DNA from: Chloroflexi bacterium UBA6622
GTDB lineage: Bacteria > Chloroflexota > UBA11872
Direction of reading: 5' to 3'
NCBI GenBank assembly: GCA_002433065.1
Contig: DJHK01000023.1
Location: 50,308 to 109,142 of the forward strand
DNA: 58,835 nucleotides
Position 1 is the first letter of the stretch; each line of letters starts with the position of its first letter. Below, piece by piece: positions 34,373 through 42,774 of the stretch. Position numbers and translations under genes: made by a program. Below the pieces are notes generated by a model. The model saw only the letters and a program-made list of their open reading frames with translations. It had not been told where the DNA came from and searched no databases.

Positions 34373-34392
34373 CCAGGGGAAACCCCTTGGTT
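34371..34392 (-). promoter_or_regulatory. Hairpin covering the start of the corrinoid-activator gene
   Basis: On the minus strand the sequence AACCAAGGGG-TTT-CCCCTGGTT can form nine pairs with one bulged A and a three-base loop. The AAGGGG arm is the likely ribosome-binding site and the other arm runs into the TTG start codon at 34372. Folding would hide both. Whether the mRNA begins upstream of it is not shown. Confidence 0.5.
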
Positions 34393-34405
34393 ACGTGCAT
34401 GCAAA

Positions 34406-34497
34406 TCTTCGCATGTGGTCGGTGATTTGCGGAGGTTCTTCTTGTTTATATACGCGGTGCCGCTCGAGGGTACAATCTGTGGCGCTACATGCGAAGA
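34406..34497. repeat. Separated 11-bp inverted repeat in the nuoB upstream region
   Basis: TCTTCGCATGT at 34406-34416 and its exact reverse complement ACATGCGAAGA at 34487-34497 are 70 bases apart, just before nuoB. The second copy lies beside the nuoB ribosome-binding region. They could be paired operator sites for a dimeric regulator or the stem of a long 5' leader structure. Confidence 0.55.
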
Positions 34498-34513
34498 ATG
34501 AAAAGGGTGTCCC

Positions 34514-35146
34514 ATGGCTGATCCCGCGGATAAGAGCGGTCGTCATAGACATGACTTCGGTCTAGATCGTTTGCCGATGGGTCACCAACCGTGGGGGAAG
34601 GCTGAGCTAGAACTTGGCGACGACACCATTCCGTTGGTTCAAGTTACAGCCCAGGTTGGTGGTCTTGATGTTGTGACGTCAACTGTGGACAAATTGTTCA
34701 CTTGGGCGCAATCAAACTCGTTATGGGCTATGGGTTTTGGGTTGGCCTGCTGTGCGATCGAGATGATGGCGAGCGCGGCGCCCCATTACGATCTGGATAG
34801 ATTTGGCACAGTTTTTAGGGGCTCACCTCGACAGTCGGACGTGATGATTGTTTCTGGGACTGTCACCAACAAGATGGCTCCAGTTGTGAAGCGACTCTAT
34901 GACCAGATGCCTGATCCCAAGTGGGTGATAGCAATGGGGGCATGTGCGACCTGCGGTGGACCGTTTCGCAGCTACAGCACGCTGCAAGGCGTTGACCGCG
35001 TAGTTCCCGTTGACATTTATATTGCGGGTTGTCCGCCCCGCCCAGAAGCCCTAATTGACGGAATTCTAGCGTTGCGTAGGAAGATTGAGCGTGACGGCAT
35101 CATGGGCACAGGGCGAAGGGCTGAGGCTGAGTCCGTCCAGACCTGA
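34514..35146 (+). CDS. nuoB: NADH-quinone oxidoreductase subunit B
   Basis: This protein of about 210 residues is the complex I subunit that holds cluster N2. Cluster ligands are C79 and C80 (LACCAIEM), C144 (MGACATCGG) and C173 (AGCPPRPE), all present. A polar N-terminal extension of about 45 residues with histidines precedes the core. No other complex I gene lies nearby; the next genes are a PHP phosphoesterase and a flippase-like transporter. It may be the normal NuoB coded apart from its operon or part of another hydrogenase/complex I-like assembly. Confidence 0.92.
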   Translation: MADPADKSGRHRHDFGLDRLPMGHQPWGKAELELGDDTIPLVQVTAQVGGLDVVTSTVDKLFTWAQSNSLWAMGFGLACCAIEMMASAAPHYDLDRFGTVFRGSPRQSDVMIVSGTVTNKMAPVVKRLYDQMPDPKWVIAMGACATCGGPFRSYSTLQGVDRVVPVDIYIAGCPPRPEALIDGILALRRKIERDGIMGTGRRAEAESVQT

Positions 35147-35174
35147 TAAATGTTGAGCCTGGGGGCTTTGCGTA

Positions 35175-35858
35175 GTGTCTGAATGGCAAAGGGTTGAACT
35201 CCATACCCACACGTGGGCGTCGCCTGATTCCCGGCTCTCGCTTGAGACTATTATTCGTGTCAATCAAGAACGAGGCATTGATGCCCTTGCGGTAACGGAT
35301 CACAACACGATGGATGGAGCCTTTGAATTGGCTGCGCGGGCGCCATTTACGGTCATCCTTGGTGAAGAGATTAAGAGTACCGAGGGAGATATCATCGGGC
35401 TTTTCTTGTCTGAGCCTATCCCGCGAGACATGTCGCCTGCCGAGACTGTGGCAGCTATCAAGGATCAGGGTGGACTAGTTCTGGTTCCACATCCTTTTGA
35501 CCGGTTCCGTCGTTCAGCGCTTGGACAAGAGGCGACTGACTCCATCGTGAGCGACATCGATATTGTGGAAGTCTTTAATGGTCGAACGTTAAGGCATCGC
35601 GACAATGATTGGGCCGATGCATATGCGCGGTCTCACGGCTGTGTCCGGTCTGTCGGGTCGGATTCTCACTTGGCGGTTGAGATTGGACGCTGTTGGCAAT
35701 TAGTTCGACCGTGGGATGGGCCAGATGATTTCCTTGAGGCCTTGCGGCATGCCGAATTACATGCGGAATTAGCACCTGCATGGGTTCATCTCGGCAGTTC
35801 GATCCACGCGTCGTTAGCGAAGGCTGACAAAAGAATTCGGAACTTGGTTCAACGCTGA
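35175..35858 (+). CDS. PHP-domain phosphoesterase
   Basis: This 227-residue metal-dependent hydrolase of the PHP family has its first metal motif in ELHTHTWASPDSRL, the second in VTDHNTM, a glutamate in LGEEIKS, a histidine in VPHPFDRFRRS and the final motif GSDSHLAVEIG. Related proteins hydrolyse phosphate esters or act on nucleotides. It starts with GTG 28 bases after nuoB and ends eight bases before the next gene, so the three probably form one operon. The substrate is unknown. Confidence 0.88.
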   Translation: MSEWQRVELHTHTWASPDSRLSLETIIRVNQERGIDALAVTDHNTMDGAFELAARAPFTVILGEEIKSTEGDIIGLFLSEPIPRDMSPAETVAAIKDQGGLVLVPHPFDRFRRSALGQEATDSIVSDIDIVEVFNGRTLRHRDNDWADAYARSHGCVRSVGSDSHLAVEIGRCWQLVRPWDGPDDFLEALRHAELHAELAPAWVHLGSSIHASLAKADKRIRNLVQR

Positions 35859-35866
35859 CTGAATCT

Positions 35867-37225
35867 ATGGCAGTAAATGCCAGTGGCGATGGTCGGCCTT
35901 ATCTATGGAAGGCCTCCACTTTACTGTTGCCAGCCTCCCTGAACCTCGGAATATCTAACGTCCTTGCGCCGCTGCTCAACGCGATGTTGGCTCGAAGTGT
36001 TGAGCCTGAGGCAGCGATTGGCGGTTATGCGATTGCACTGAGCATCATGATGTTGATTGCACTCCCACAGCTGCGCATCCAACAACTGACGCTCGTCTTC
36101 CTGGAGGATCAGGCCTCACTGTGGCGGATTCGGATTTTCGTGGGTGTGTTTGCAGGCCTTGGTGGGATTGTCGCCTTGTTGGCAGCTTTGACCCCGATCC
36201 GAGACATTTTGTTAAACGTGGTTTTTGCCACGGAGGGTTCTCTCAGGGATCAAACTCGTCTTGCCTTAATCGCGCTTGTGCCATTTCCGGTGCTCGCAGT
36301 GATTCGTACGCACTTGTATGGGACGGCTCTGCGTATCAACCGGCCTCGCCTTATCTGGCTTGGCACGGGTACCGGCGCGGCCACCGTCATGCTTGTTGGT
36401 TTGGGTATTTCTGCAGTTAAAGCGAATGCAGGCTCGCCGATTGCGGCTATTGCCGTGTCAGCTGGGGCTGCGGCGGAGACAGTTATCTTGCTTTGGGCTA
36501 CCAACCGGCCACTCCAACAGGCAGTGCGGGCCTCGCACCGGCCGCCGCCGGAATACCAAGCCATGCTGCGTTTTTTTGGTCCTCTTCTGTTCGCAGCGTT
36601 TCTTCCGACGGTCACAACCCCGATAATTAACGCGGTTCTTACGAGGGGTCCGCATCCAGATACCAGTGTGGCCGCTGTGGCCTTAGCATGGGGTGTTAAT
36701 CAAACGTTTCTTGTTTTGATGTGGGGGATCCAGCCCACGCTGTTGGCTCTTATGGCGCGCGGGGAAAGTCCTGCGAGCGGACGTAGGTTTGCCTACGTTG
36801 TAGCTGTCGTCGTTACGGTTCCTTCTGCCGTGGTTGCGTTCGTCCCGCCATTGACCTCGCTAGTGGTACATACGCTACTTGGTGCGACTGGTCGACTTCA
36901 GGACATGACGGAAGCCGGTCTTCGCGTGCTTGCCGCGTTGCCGCCTCTCCTTGTGCAGGAGGCGATTTACACCAGCGCAATTCTCTCAACGCGACACACC
37001 CGATTGATTGTCTATGTCAACATCCTTCGTCTCGTAGGGCTCCTAGTGATACTAGGGGTAACTGTGTCGTTTACGGACTGGCCGGGTGGGGTGATCGGTG
37101 TGGTTGCTATGGGCGGATCGCTTGTCGTCGAGGCCATCACGACCATGTTGTACGGATACCAGTCGCAAAAGCAGCTTGAGGACCGCTGGGCCGCTCGCGT
37201 GTCTGGGTCTCAAGCATTGACGTGA
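35867..37225 (+). CDS. Multipass flippase/MATE-like membrane transporter
   Basis: This 452-residue protein has about 12 hydrophobic helices in two similar halves, suggestive of the MOP superfamily (MATE, MurJ, ANK-type carriers). I find no family-specific motif that settles the exact group. It would export or flip an amphipathic molecule. It directly follows the PHP gene in an apparent nuoB-PHP-transporter operon. Convergent to it, 102 bases away, is the halogenase gene, so export of a halogenated product is an option but not supported by co-transcription. Confidence 0.6.
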   Translation: MAVNASGDGRPYLWKASTLLLPASLNLGISNVLAPLLNAMLARSVEPEAAIGGYAIALSIMMLIALPQLRIQQLTLVFLEDQASLWRIRIFVGVFAGLGGIVALLAALTPIRDILLNVVFATEGSLRDQTRLALIALVPFPVLAVIRTHLYGTALRINRPRLIWLGTGTGAATVMLVGLGISAVKANAGSPIAAIAVSAGAAAETVILLWATNRPLQQAVRASHRPPPEYQAMLRFFGPLLFAAFLPTVTTPIINAVLTRGPHPDTSVAAVALAWGVNQTFLVLMWGIQPTLLALMARGESPASGRRFAYVVAVVVTVPSAVVAFVPPLTSLVVHTLLGATGRLQDMTEAGLRVLAALPPLLVQEAIYTSAILSTRHTRLIVYVNILRLVGLLVILGVTVSFTDWPGGVIGVVAMGGSLVVEAITTMLYGYQSQKQLEDRWAARVSGSQALT

Positions 37226-37327
37226 TTTGAACGAACGTTTTCTTTGCCCGCGTAGTCACTCTAATTGAGAGTTGCTTCATTTGAATGCTTCTTAATTTAA
37301 GCAACGAAACCCGACCGGACGGTCTGC

Positions 37328-39031
37328 TCAGTCGATATCAATAGCACCCATTTTGGCCAAGCTGACTAGCGTTGTGGTTACGAGATCGTGTAAATGCGGA
37401 GCGAGGTTCGGGTCTTTGTATTCAGATCGTAGAGTGTTCAGTATGGCTAGGCCAGTGTGTTCTCCATCGATTTTTTCAACAACGGGCAGGGCGGCTATGG
37501 GTAAGTCCCCATGTTGCGGCCCGGCGTTAGGATGAGCACGGGTTACTCGAGTAATCGGCTCAAGAGATGGTCCGGATGTGATCATGTACGGCCGGTAGCT
37601 AATCGACTCTTGAAGCTGAGGCCGACGAGACAGTACGGTGCTTGAGTTTGGGTTAAGACCTTTTCCTGCATCTGTTATTGAGGCTTCGGCTTGGGAGACA
37701 GCGGTTTTAATCTCTCCAGTCAGGGTGACATCAAGGTTTTGGTAGATCAGATCGAGTTGGCGAGGACTATACCCACCAGAGTTCTGAAGGTTGTTTCCGG
37801 ACTCTTTAGTGGTTGACGTGATTCCTGAGGACAGATGCACAAACGCTTGACGTATCGAGAAGTTCTGTGCCGGATCGGCTAATGTCTTAGCTCTCCAAAA
37901 CCAATCGTTGGTATCCGCGTTACCTGTATACCAATGGCTTGCCATATTCGTAAGGTCGTCTGCGACGTTTCGGTATTCGGATTGATACCAATCGAGAGCT
38001 AGATCGTTAAGCCACGGGCTTGCGTGGCTAGTTCTCACCACGCGCGCTGCTCGGGATGCTGCGTTTACGGCAAGGCTGACCCCGGTGGATAGGATCGGGT
38101 CGATGAAACATGCTGCATCGCCTACGAGGAAGTAGCCGGGTCCGGCGAAGTTGGAACATGTGTAGGACCAGTCGCTTATGACCGAGACGTTCTGGCTTTT
38201 CCATTGAGCGCCGGTTAACAAGGCAGACACTTCTGGGCACGTCCGAACCTGTGAAAGGTAATAGTCCGTCCGGTCGGTGGCAGTCAGTTTTGCGGCAACG
38301 GATGGGTCGGTTACAAGACCAACACTTCGGATATCAGGGGTGATGGGGATGTGCCAGATCCAGCCGTCAGGAACCGTCACAATAAGGATGTTTCCGGCAT
38401 CCTCAGGGTCATTGGAAGGGAGAAGATCGGGAAGGGCGCAGCCGCCACTCCAATAGCCATATAAGGCGATGTGGCGAAGTCCCTCATTAAAGTTGCGAGT
38501 TCGGAAATGTCGTCCGAACAAAGCATTTTGGCCAGTGGCATCAATTGTTAGGGCGGCCTTCATGTCGAATTCTCGGCCGTCCCGGTCACGTAATCGAGCC
38601 CCGCTTACGGCGGTTGGGTTTCCGATGGGGGAAAGAGCGGTTGTTTCCTGGTGAACGGTGACTCCGCTTTCGGCAGCGTGGTCGAGCAGGATTTTGTCGA
38701 ATTGAGATCTTTCCACTTGGTAGGAAAACGCTTGATCAGGGTAGACCTCGTTAAATTTGATGGTCCATGGGGTTCGGGTTCGTCCCCACACATATGTCGC
38801 GCCATATTTCTTCGTGAATCCGGCAGATTGGACGGAGGCTAGGGCACCGCTTTCTTCCAGGGGTGCTAGGACCCCGGGGATCAGTGACTCTCCAACGTGA
38901 GGGCGTGGCATGAGCGATTGTTCAACGATTGCGACGGTTAGCCCGTCGTTTGCAAGCATTGCGCCGAGTGTCGAACCGGCTGGTCCTCCACCTAGGATCA
39001 GGACATCATGGTCCGGTTGCGCAATGTTCAT
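37328..39031 (-). CDS. Flavin-dependent halogenase
   Basis: This 567-residue FAD enzyme has the dinucleotide motif GGGPAG (14-19), the halogenase signature WIWHIP (224-229, pattern WxWxIP) and FIDPILSTG (309-317, pattern FxxPxxSxG). A lysine pair lies in FTKKYG (74-75), the region of the catalytic lysine in relatives. These signatures separate halogenases from ordinary monooxygenases. A C-terminal region of about 190 residues past the core has no recognised domain. Its substrate may be a phenol, pyrrole or alkaloid free or on a carrier protein. No NRPS, PKS or flavin reductase is nearby. It overlaps the upstream helical gene as ATGA. Confidence 0.85.
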   Translation of the reverse strand: MNIAQPDHDVLILGGGPAGSTLGAMLANDGLTVAIVEQSLMPRPHVGESLIPGVLAPLEESGALASVQSAGFTKKYGATYVWGRTRTPWTIKFNEVYPDQAFSYQVERSQFDKILLDHAAESGVTVHQETTALSPIGNPTAVSGARLRDRDGREFDMKAALTIDATGQNALFGRHFRTRNFNEGLRHIALYGYWSGGCALPDLLPSNDPEDAGNILIVTVPDGWIWHIPITPDIRSVGLVTDPSVAAKLTATDRTDYYLSQVRTCPEVSALLTGAQWKSQNVSVISDWSYTCSNFAGPGYFLVGDAACFIDPILSTGVSLAVNAASRAARVVRTSHASPWLNDLALDWYQSEYRNVADDLTNMASHWYTGNADTNDWFWRAKTLADPAQNFSIRQAFVHLSSGITSTTKESGNNLQNSGGYSPRQLDLIYQNLDVTLTGEIKTAVSQAEASITDAGKGLNPNSSTVLSRRPQLQESISYRPYMITSGPSLEPITRVTRAHPNAGPQHGDLPIAALPVVEKIDGEHTGLAILNTLRSEYKDPNLAPHLHDLVTTTLVSLAKMGAIDID

Positions 39032-40062
39032 TCGGATGGCCCATAGCTGAGGATGGGTGTGGGGATGGAGGGCATTCTCGTCTTGGCAAGTAGCGCGTTA
39101 GATGCGGCGGCCGCCCGAGTAGCGGCTTCGGGATCCGTAGCCTGCAGGGCGTGGGCTCGGATCTGATAGGCACACGCTAGTACGTAGGGCGCAGCAGTGT
39201 GGCTCAACATGTGGATGCTCTTGGCCGCTAGCTGTAAGGCAGACGAAGATGCCTCTTCAGAGTGGCGATCTGGATGCTCTAGCAGAAGACCGGCCTGAAC
39301 AATGAGACATCTGGCATGGCCAATAGGGTTGTGAGTGGGTGCGAGTGTCGATACGGCGCGGCCTGCACAGGTGAGGGCACGTTCGATGACTGCAACAGGG
39401 CTGGTGTCACTGTTTGGGGAGGTGTCTGTTTGATTGCGAATGAACGTTACGAAGTCAAGGGCTTCCTGAAATTCCAGGGCATCCTCTCGGTTCTTCATAT
39501 TAAAGGCGTGGATCCGAAGCGTCTCGGCGAGTTCAAGGTTGGCTCGAGCTTCGCCCACCACATTAGAGTTACTTTTGTGGGCATCAATAGCGAGTAGTAG
39601 GTCCGAGAACGCCTGTTGAAGGTTCGAAAAATACACGGCAGTGTTTTCGAGGCTGGCAAAGCGGTATGCGATCGCTCTAGCTTCGAGCAGGGGTGCGTGC
39701 AACTCTGTTTCCTGTGGTGATGTCGTACTGAGAACGTGCGTGACTGCTTCGACAACATTTCTTGCCTCTTCAGGCAGTAAGGGATGGCCAGACACGACCA
39801 GGTGGCGGGCGGCAAGGGCTAGTGGGCTAGCTGCTTTGCGATACACGTCTGGAAATGTTTCGGGTCGCATCACGATCGCTACGCGACGGCTTGCGTCCAG
39901 AAGGTTGTACGCGTCGGTTATTGGCGAGGTCGTGTGCAGCGCCCCTATTGACCGAGTGGTGTTGAAAGAATCTAGGGCGAAGCGTATAGGGTCGTCGCTA
40001 ATGTTTGTGTCTAATTCGCCGTCCACGCTTAGAGCTGTGCTCCTTGGTCCTGGCTCGTACAA
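39028..40062 (-). CDS. Unrecognised helical (TPR-like) protein coupled to the halogenase
   Basis: This protein of about 344 residues is largely alpha-helical, with repeated alanine- and leucine-rich amphipathic segments (for example ARAIAYRFASLENTAVYF, ANLELAETLRIHAFNM, ACAYQIRAHALQAT), like a TPR or solenoid scaffold. I do not recognise a family. There is no signal peptide or membrane segment. The TTG at 40062 is uncertain because the frame remains open upstream. Its stop and the halogenase ATG overlap (ATGA), so the two products are probably made in equal amount and may act together. A substrate-carrying or regulatory role is speculation. Confidence 0.65.
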   Translation of the reverse strand: MYEPGPRSTALSVDGELDTNISDDPIRFALDSFNTTRSIGALHTTSPITDAYNLLDASRRVAIVMRPETFPDVYRKAASPLALAARHLVVSGHPLLPEEARNVVEAVTHVLSTTSPQETELHAPLLEARAIAYRFASLENTAVYFSNLQQAFSDLLLAIDAHKSNSNVVGEARANLELAETLRIHAFNMKNREDALEFQEALDFVTFIRNQTDTSPNSDTSPVAVIERALTCAGRAVSTLAPTHNPIGHARCLIVQAGLLLEHPDRHSEEASSSALQLAAKSIHMLSHTAAPYVLACAYQIRAHALQATDPEAATRAAAASNALLAKTRMPSIPTPILSYGPSE

Positions 40063-40132
40063 ACTAGATGTCTGCGATGATAAGTCAATAGGTATGCAGT
40101 TTTTTCTGTAGTAGTGGTGAGGCGGATCTTTA

Positions 40133-40921
40133 ATGGCGGGTTCGAACCTGAAAGTATTGACGGCAGCCCAAGCTGAGCAGTTCTGGGAAGACGGTTACCT
40201 TGTGCTTCCTGAGTTCTTGAGCGACGAGGATGTGAGTGCTCTGCGAAGCAGTCTCGATGTTCTTGAAGAGTGGGTGCAATCCCATAGGCATCGCGATTTT
40301 ATGCATGAACCCGATTCCCAAGAATTAGGTCGGACGGTCATTCGAAAGATCACAAACATTCATGTGCACGGGGGAGTCCCGTGGCGTGAGCTTATGGAGC
40401 GGGCGGATGTGCTGGATTTGTTTGAGGATCTTATCGGGCCAGATATTTCCTTTCACCACTCCAAGGCCATGATGAAGCCGCCATATGAGGGTTCGGCCAA
40501 GCCGTGGCATCAAGATCTTCCCGAGGGCTTTATCTCGCCCGACGAAGCCGATCGGCTTCGTCCTCTCGGTACCGATCTCCAGCCCGAGGACGTTCCGGTC
40601 GTGGCAATCCAGTACTACGTGGACGATTCAACGTTAGATAACGGGTGTATTCAGGTTATTCCAGGCAGTCACCGGCGAGGGTTGTTCGAAGACCCACTCG
40701 ATGAAAGCCTGATCGATCCGGCTGAAGCCGTGGCAGCCGAAGTCCCTGCTGGTGGTGCTCTTCTGTTTCATTGTCTGACCTACCACTACTCGGCTCCAAA
40801 CACTTCGCCGAATTGGCGCCGCGGAATGGTTTACGAATACATGGCCCCCACGGTGGGCGTGAACCTCTATGACTCCGGGACGGGTAATCTCGGATGGGGC
40901 ACTACGCTTCGAGGTTCCTAA
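40133..40921 (+). CDS. Phytanoyl-CoA dioxygenase-family (PhyH) oxygenase
   Basis: This 262-residue Fe(II)/2-oxoglutarate oxygenase has the metal triad visible as H and D in WHQD (about residues 123-125) and a distal histidine in TYHYSAPN. The arginine for 2-oxoglutarate is probably in NWRRGMVYEYM. The core text IPGSHRRGLFEDP is typical. It hydroxylates an unknown small molecule. The following oxidoreductase gene lies 94 bases downstream on the same strand, and they may act in the same catabolic route. Confidence 0.9.
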   Translation: MAGSNLKVLTAAQAEQFWEDGYLVLPEFLSDEDVSALRSSLDVLEEWVQSHRHRDFMHEPDSQELGRTVIRKITNIHVHGGVPWRELMERADVLDLFEDLIGPDISFHHSKAMMKPPYEGSAKPWHQDLPEGFISPDEADRLRPLGTDLQPEDVPVVAIQYYVDDSTLDNGCIQVIPGSHRRGLFEDPLDESLIDPAEAVAAEVPAGGALLFHCLTYHYSAPNTSPNWRRGMVYEYMAPTVGVNLYDSGTGNLGWGTTLRGS

Positions 40922-41015
40922 AGAACTGTAGTGCTGGCGGTTTTCATCGGTATGCTGGTGTTTGCCGGGTGAAGGAACGCTAGTCAACCGATCTCATGCG
41001 AACGGAGTTTTCTCG

Positions 41016-42143
41016 TTGAGCAAGCTTCCTGTTTACCGCGTAGCTCTTCTGAGTTGTGCGATGCATCAGCCCTCAATCTATGCGCCTGCATTTGCCGAGC
41101 ATCCGCGCTTTGAGATTGCTTGTGTTGCTGATGACCCGGGCGAGATTGACGATTACATCATTTCTACAAACCAGGGCGTGGCGAGTGAATACGGTGTGCC
41201 TTATTTAGAGGACATAGCGCAAGTTTCCGATAATCCAACGATTGATGTGTGCAGCGTCTGTGCTCAACTAGAACGCCGTGGAGAAATTTCACGCCAAATG
41301 GCCGCTGCCGGCAAACATCTCTTTATGGATAAACCTCACGCTGTGAGTGTTTCTGAGGCCAGGGATATAGCTGAAGCTGTACGAACCACTGGGGTCAGGG
41401 CCGTGATTTATGGTCGGCAGTTGTCAGCAACACCGAGTTTGATCCGAAATCAGGTCGAACTCGGTGCTGTTGGGAAACTTGTCGCGATTCATTGGGATCT
41501 TATTTTTGCAAAAGGTCAGGCGGGTACTGTTCCGGACGGTTGGGAAACGTGTATATCCACGGATCTCGAGAAATTTACGTTTCGATCACCGGGCCTCGAC
41601 CCATCAGGGTCAGGTCACAACGTTTGGGCTAAACGTGAGTTGCATGAGATTGGTCTATACCCGGTTGGGCTTGTTCAGGATCTGGTTGGGGTGCCGGTTC
41701 GATCGGTATACGCAAGTCTCGGTCAGTACTGGTTAGCGACACATGCTGAGCGGGGCGTGGAGGATTTCGCGTTGATGCAAATGCGATTTGAGAATGGAGT
41801 AACGGCCACAATTACAACAGGTCGCTATGGTCGTCAGACGGATCCTGCTGGTGGTGTAGACAAGGTGCTGGTTGTTGGTAGTGAGGGCTCGATCGTGGCT
41901 GATGGTTCGCCGCCGAATGCCGCTGTTTATGCAACCGCTGGATCGGATGGAAAGTCAGCAACTCGGGTGAATGGTTCTGATGCGAGTGGGGTAACGACGT
42001 TATTGGATGAGTTGGCGTGGGCGATCGACAAAGGACATGACCCACCCAACAACGTTGATCATGGCGTAGCGCAGGTTGAAACGTTGTTGGCTGGGTATAA
42101 GTCTTACTTTACTGGTGAGGTGGTCTCGCTACCTCTCGAATAG
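41016..42143 (+). CDS. Gfo/Idh/MocA-family oxidoreductase
   Basis: This protein of about 375 residues has an N-terminal nucleotide-binding fold (YRVALLSCAMHQPSIYAPAF) and the conserved lysine motif FMDKPHAVS (D-K-P). The glycine-rich loop is not the standard GxGxxG, so cofactor binding may be altered. The TTG at 41016 is chosen because CGGAG lies eight bases upstream and the product begins just before the first strand; the frame is open further to 40962. Substrate is unknown. It is transcribed with the PhyH gene. Confidence 0.87.
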   Translation: MSKLPVYRVALLSCAMHQPSIYAPAFAEHPRFEIACVADDPGEIDDYIISTNQGVASEYGVPYLEDIAQVSDNPTIDVCSVCAQLERRGEISRQMAAAGKHLFMDKPHAVSVSEARDIAEAVRTTGVRAVIYGRQLSATPSLIRNQVELGAVGKLVAIHWDLIFAKGQAGTVPDGWETCISTDLEKFTFRSPGLDPSGSGHNVWAKRELHEIGLYPVGLVQDLVGVPVRSVYASLGQYWLATHAERGVEDFALMQMRFENGVTATITTGRYGRQTDPAGGVDKVLVVGSEGSIVADGSPPNAAVYATAGSDGKSATRVNGSDASGVTTLLDELAWAIDKGHDPPNNVDHGVAQVETLLAGYKSYFTGEVVSLPLE

Positions 42144-42153
42144 GCGAGGGTTG

Positions 42154-42774
42154 TTAGTTTTCTAGAGCGTCGTCCAGTGTTTCGGTCTTTCCGCGCTCCA
42201 CTTCTTTATGGACGTGAAATACTCGTTGGATAGCTGTTATTTGTGTAGCTACTGCTAGAAACCACATTCCGGCGGTGAGAAGCCATGATGGACCCAACAG
42301 GGAAATCCCAATTAATAGAAATCGTTCGGGACGTTGGAGAAATCCCACGTTGCATTCAATGTCCAATGCTTCTGCGCGTGCTCGGGTATAGCTAACTAGC
42401 ATTGATCCTACTAAGGTGAGCACCGAGAGTATGAGCTCGGTTTGGGTGCCACGAGCTGCGAACAGCCAGGCCAAGCCAGAGAAAATAATGCCTTCTGCCC
42501 ATCTGTCCAGGGTGGAGTCGAGAAATGCGCCAAACTTTGATCCGTTACCGGTCAAACGAGCTACAGCTCCGTCCAGAGTGTCAAAAGCACCGGTGCACAG
42601 CACTAGAATTCCGCCTAGCCATGTCCGATCTGTAGCTATTGCGATTGCCGTTGGGATGCTAACCAGGAATCCAGTTACGGTGAGCGCATTTGGGTCTATC
42701 CCAGTACGGGCAAGCGGTCGAGCTAGTTGCTCACTGCTTCGTCGGGCTGATTTTTCCAGTGCGTCTCTGATCAT
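42154..42774 (-). CDS. pgsA1: CDP-alcohol phosphatidyltransferase, probably phosphatidylinositol-phosphate synthase
   Basis: This 206-residue membrane enzyme carries the CDP-alcohol phosphotransferase motif D65-x2-D68-G69-x2-A72-R73-x8-G82-x3-D86-x3-D90 exactly. It joins CDP-diacylglycerol to an alcohol phosphate. Co-transcription with inositol-3-phosphate synthase points to inositol phosphate as the acceptor, giving phosphatidylinositol phosphate. It overlaps the glycosyltransferase as ATGA. Phosphatidylglycerophosphate synthase would look similar, and the assignment rests on operon context. Confidence 0.85.
   Translation of the reverse strand: MIRDALEKSARRSSEQLARPLARTGIDPNALTVTGFLVSIPTAIAIATDRTWLGGILVLCTGAFDTLDGAVARLTGNGSKFGAFLDSTLDRWAEGIIFSGLAWLFAARGTQTELILSVLTLVGSMLVSYTRARAEALDIECNVGFLQRPERFLLIGISLLGPSWLLTAGMWFLAVATQITAIQRVFHVHKEVERGKTETLDDALEN

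Noticed and set aside
37258..37272. ACTCT-AATTG-AGAGT hairpin between convergent genes as a terminator
   Set aside because: The stem is short and AT-containing with no T-run after it.
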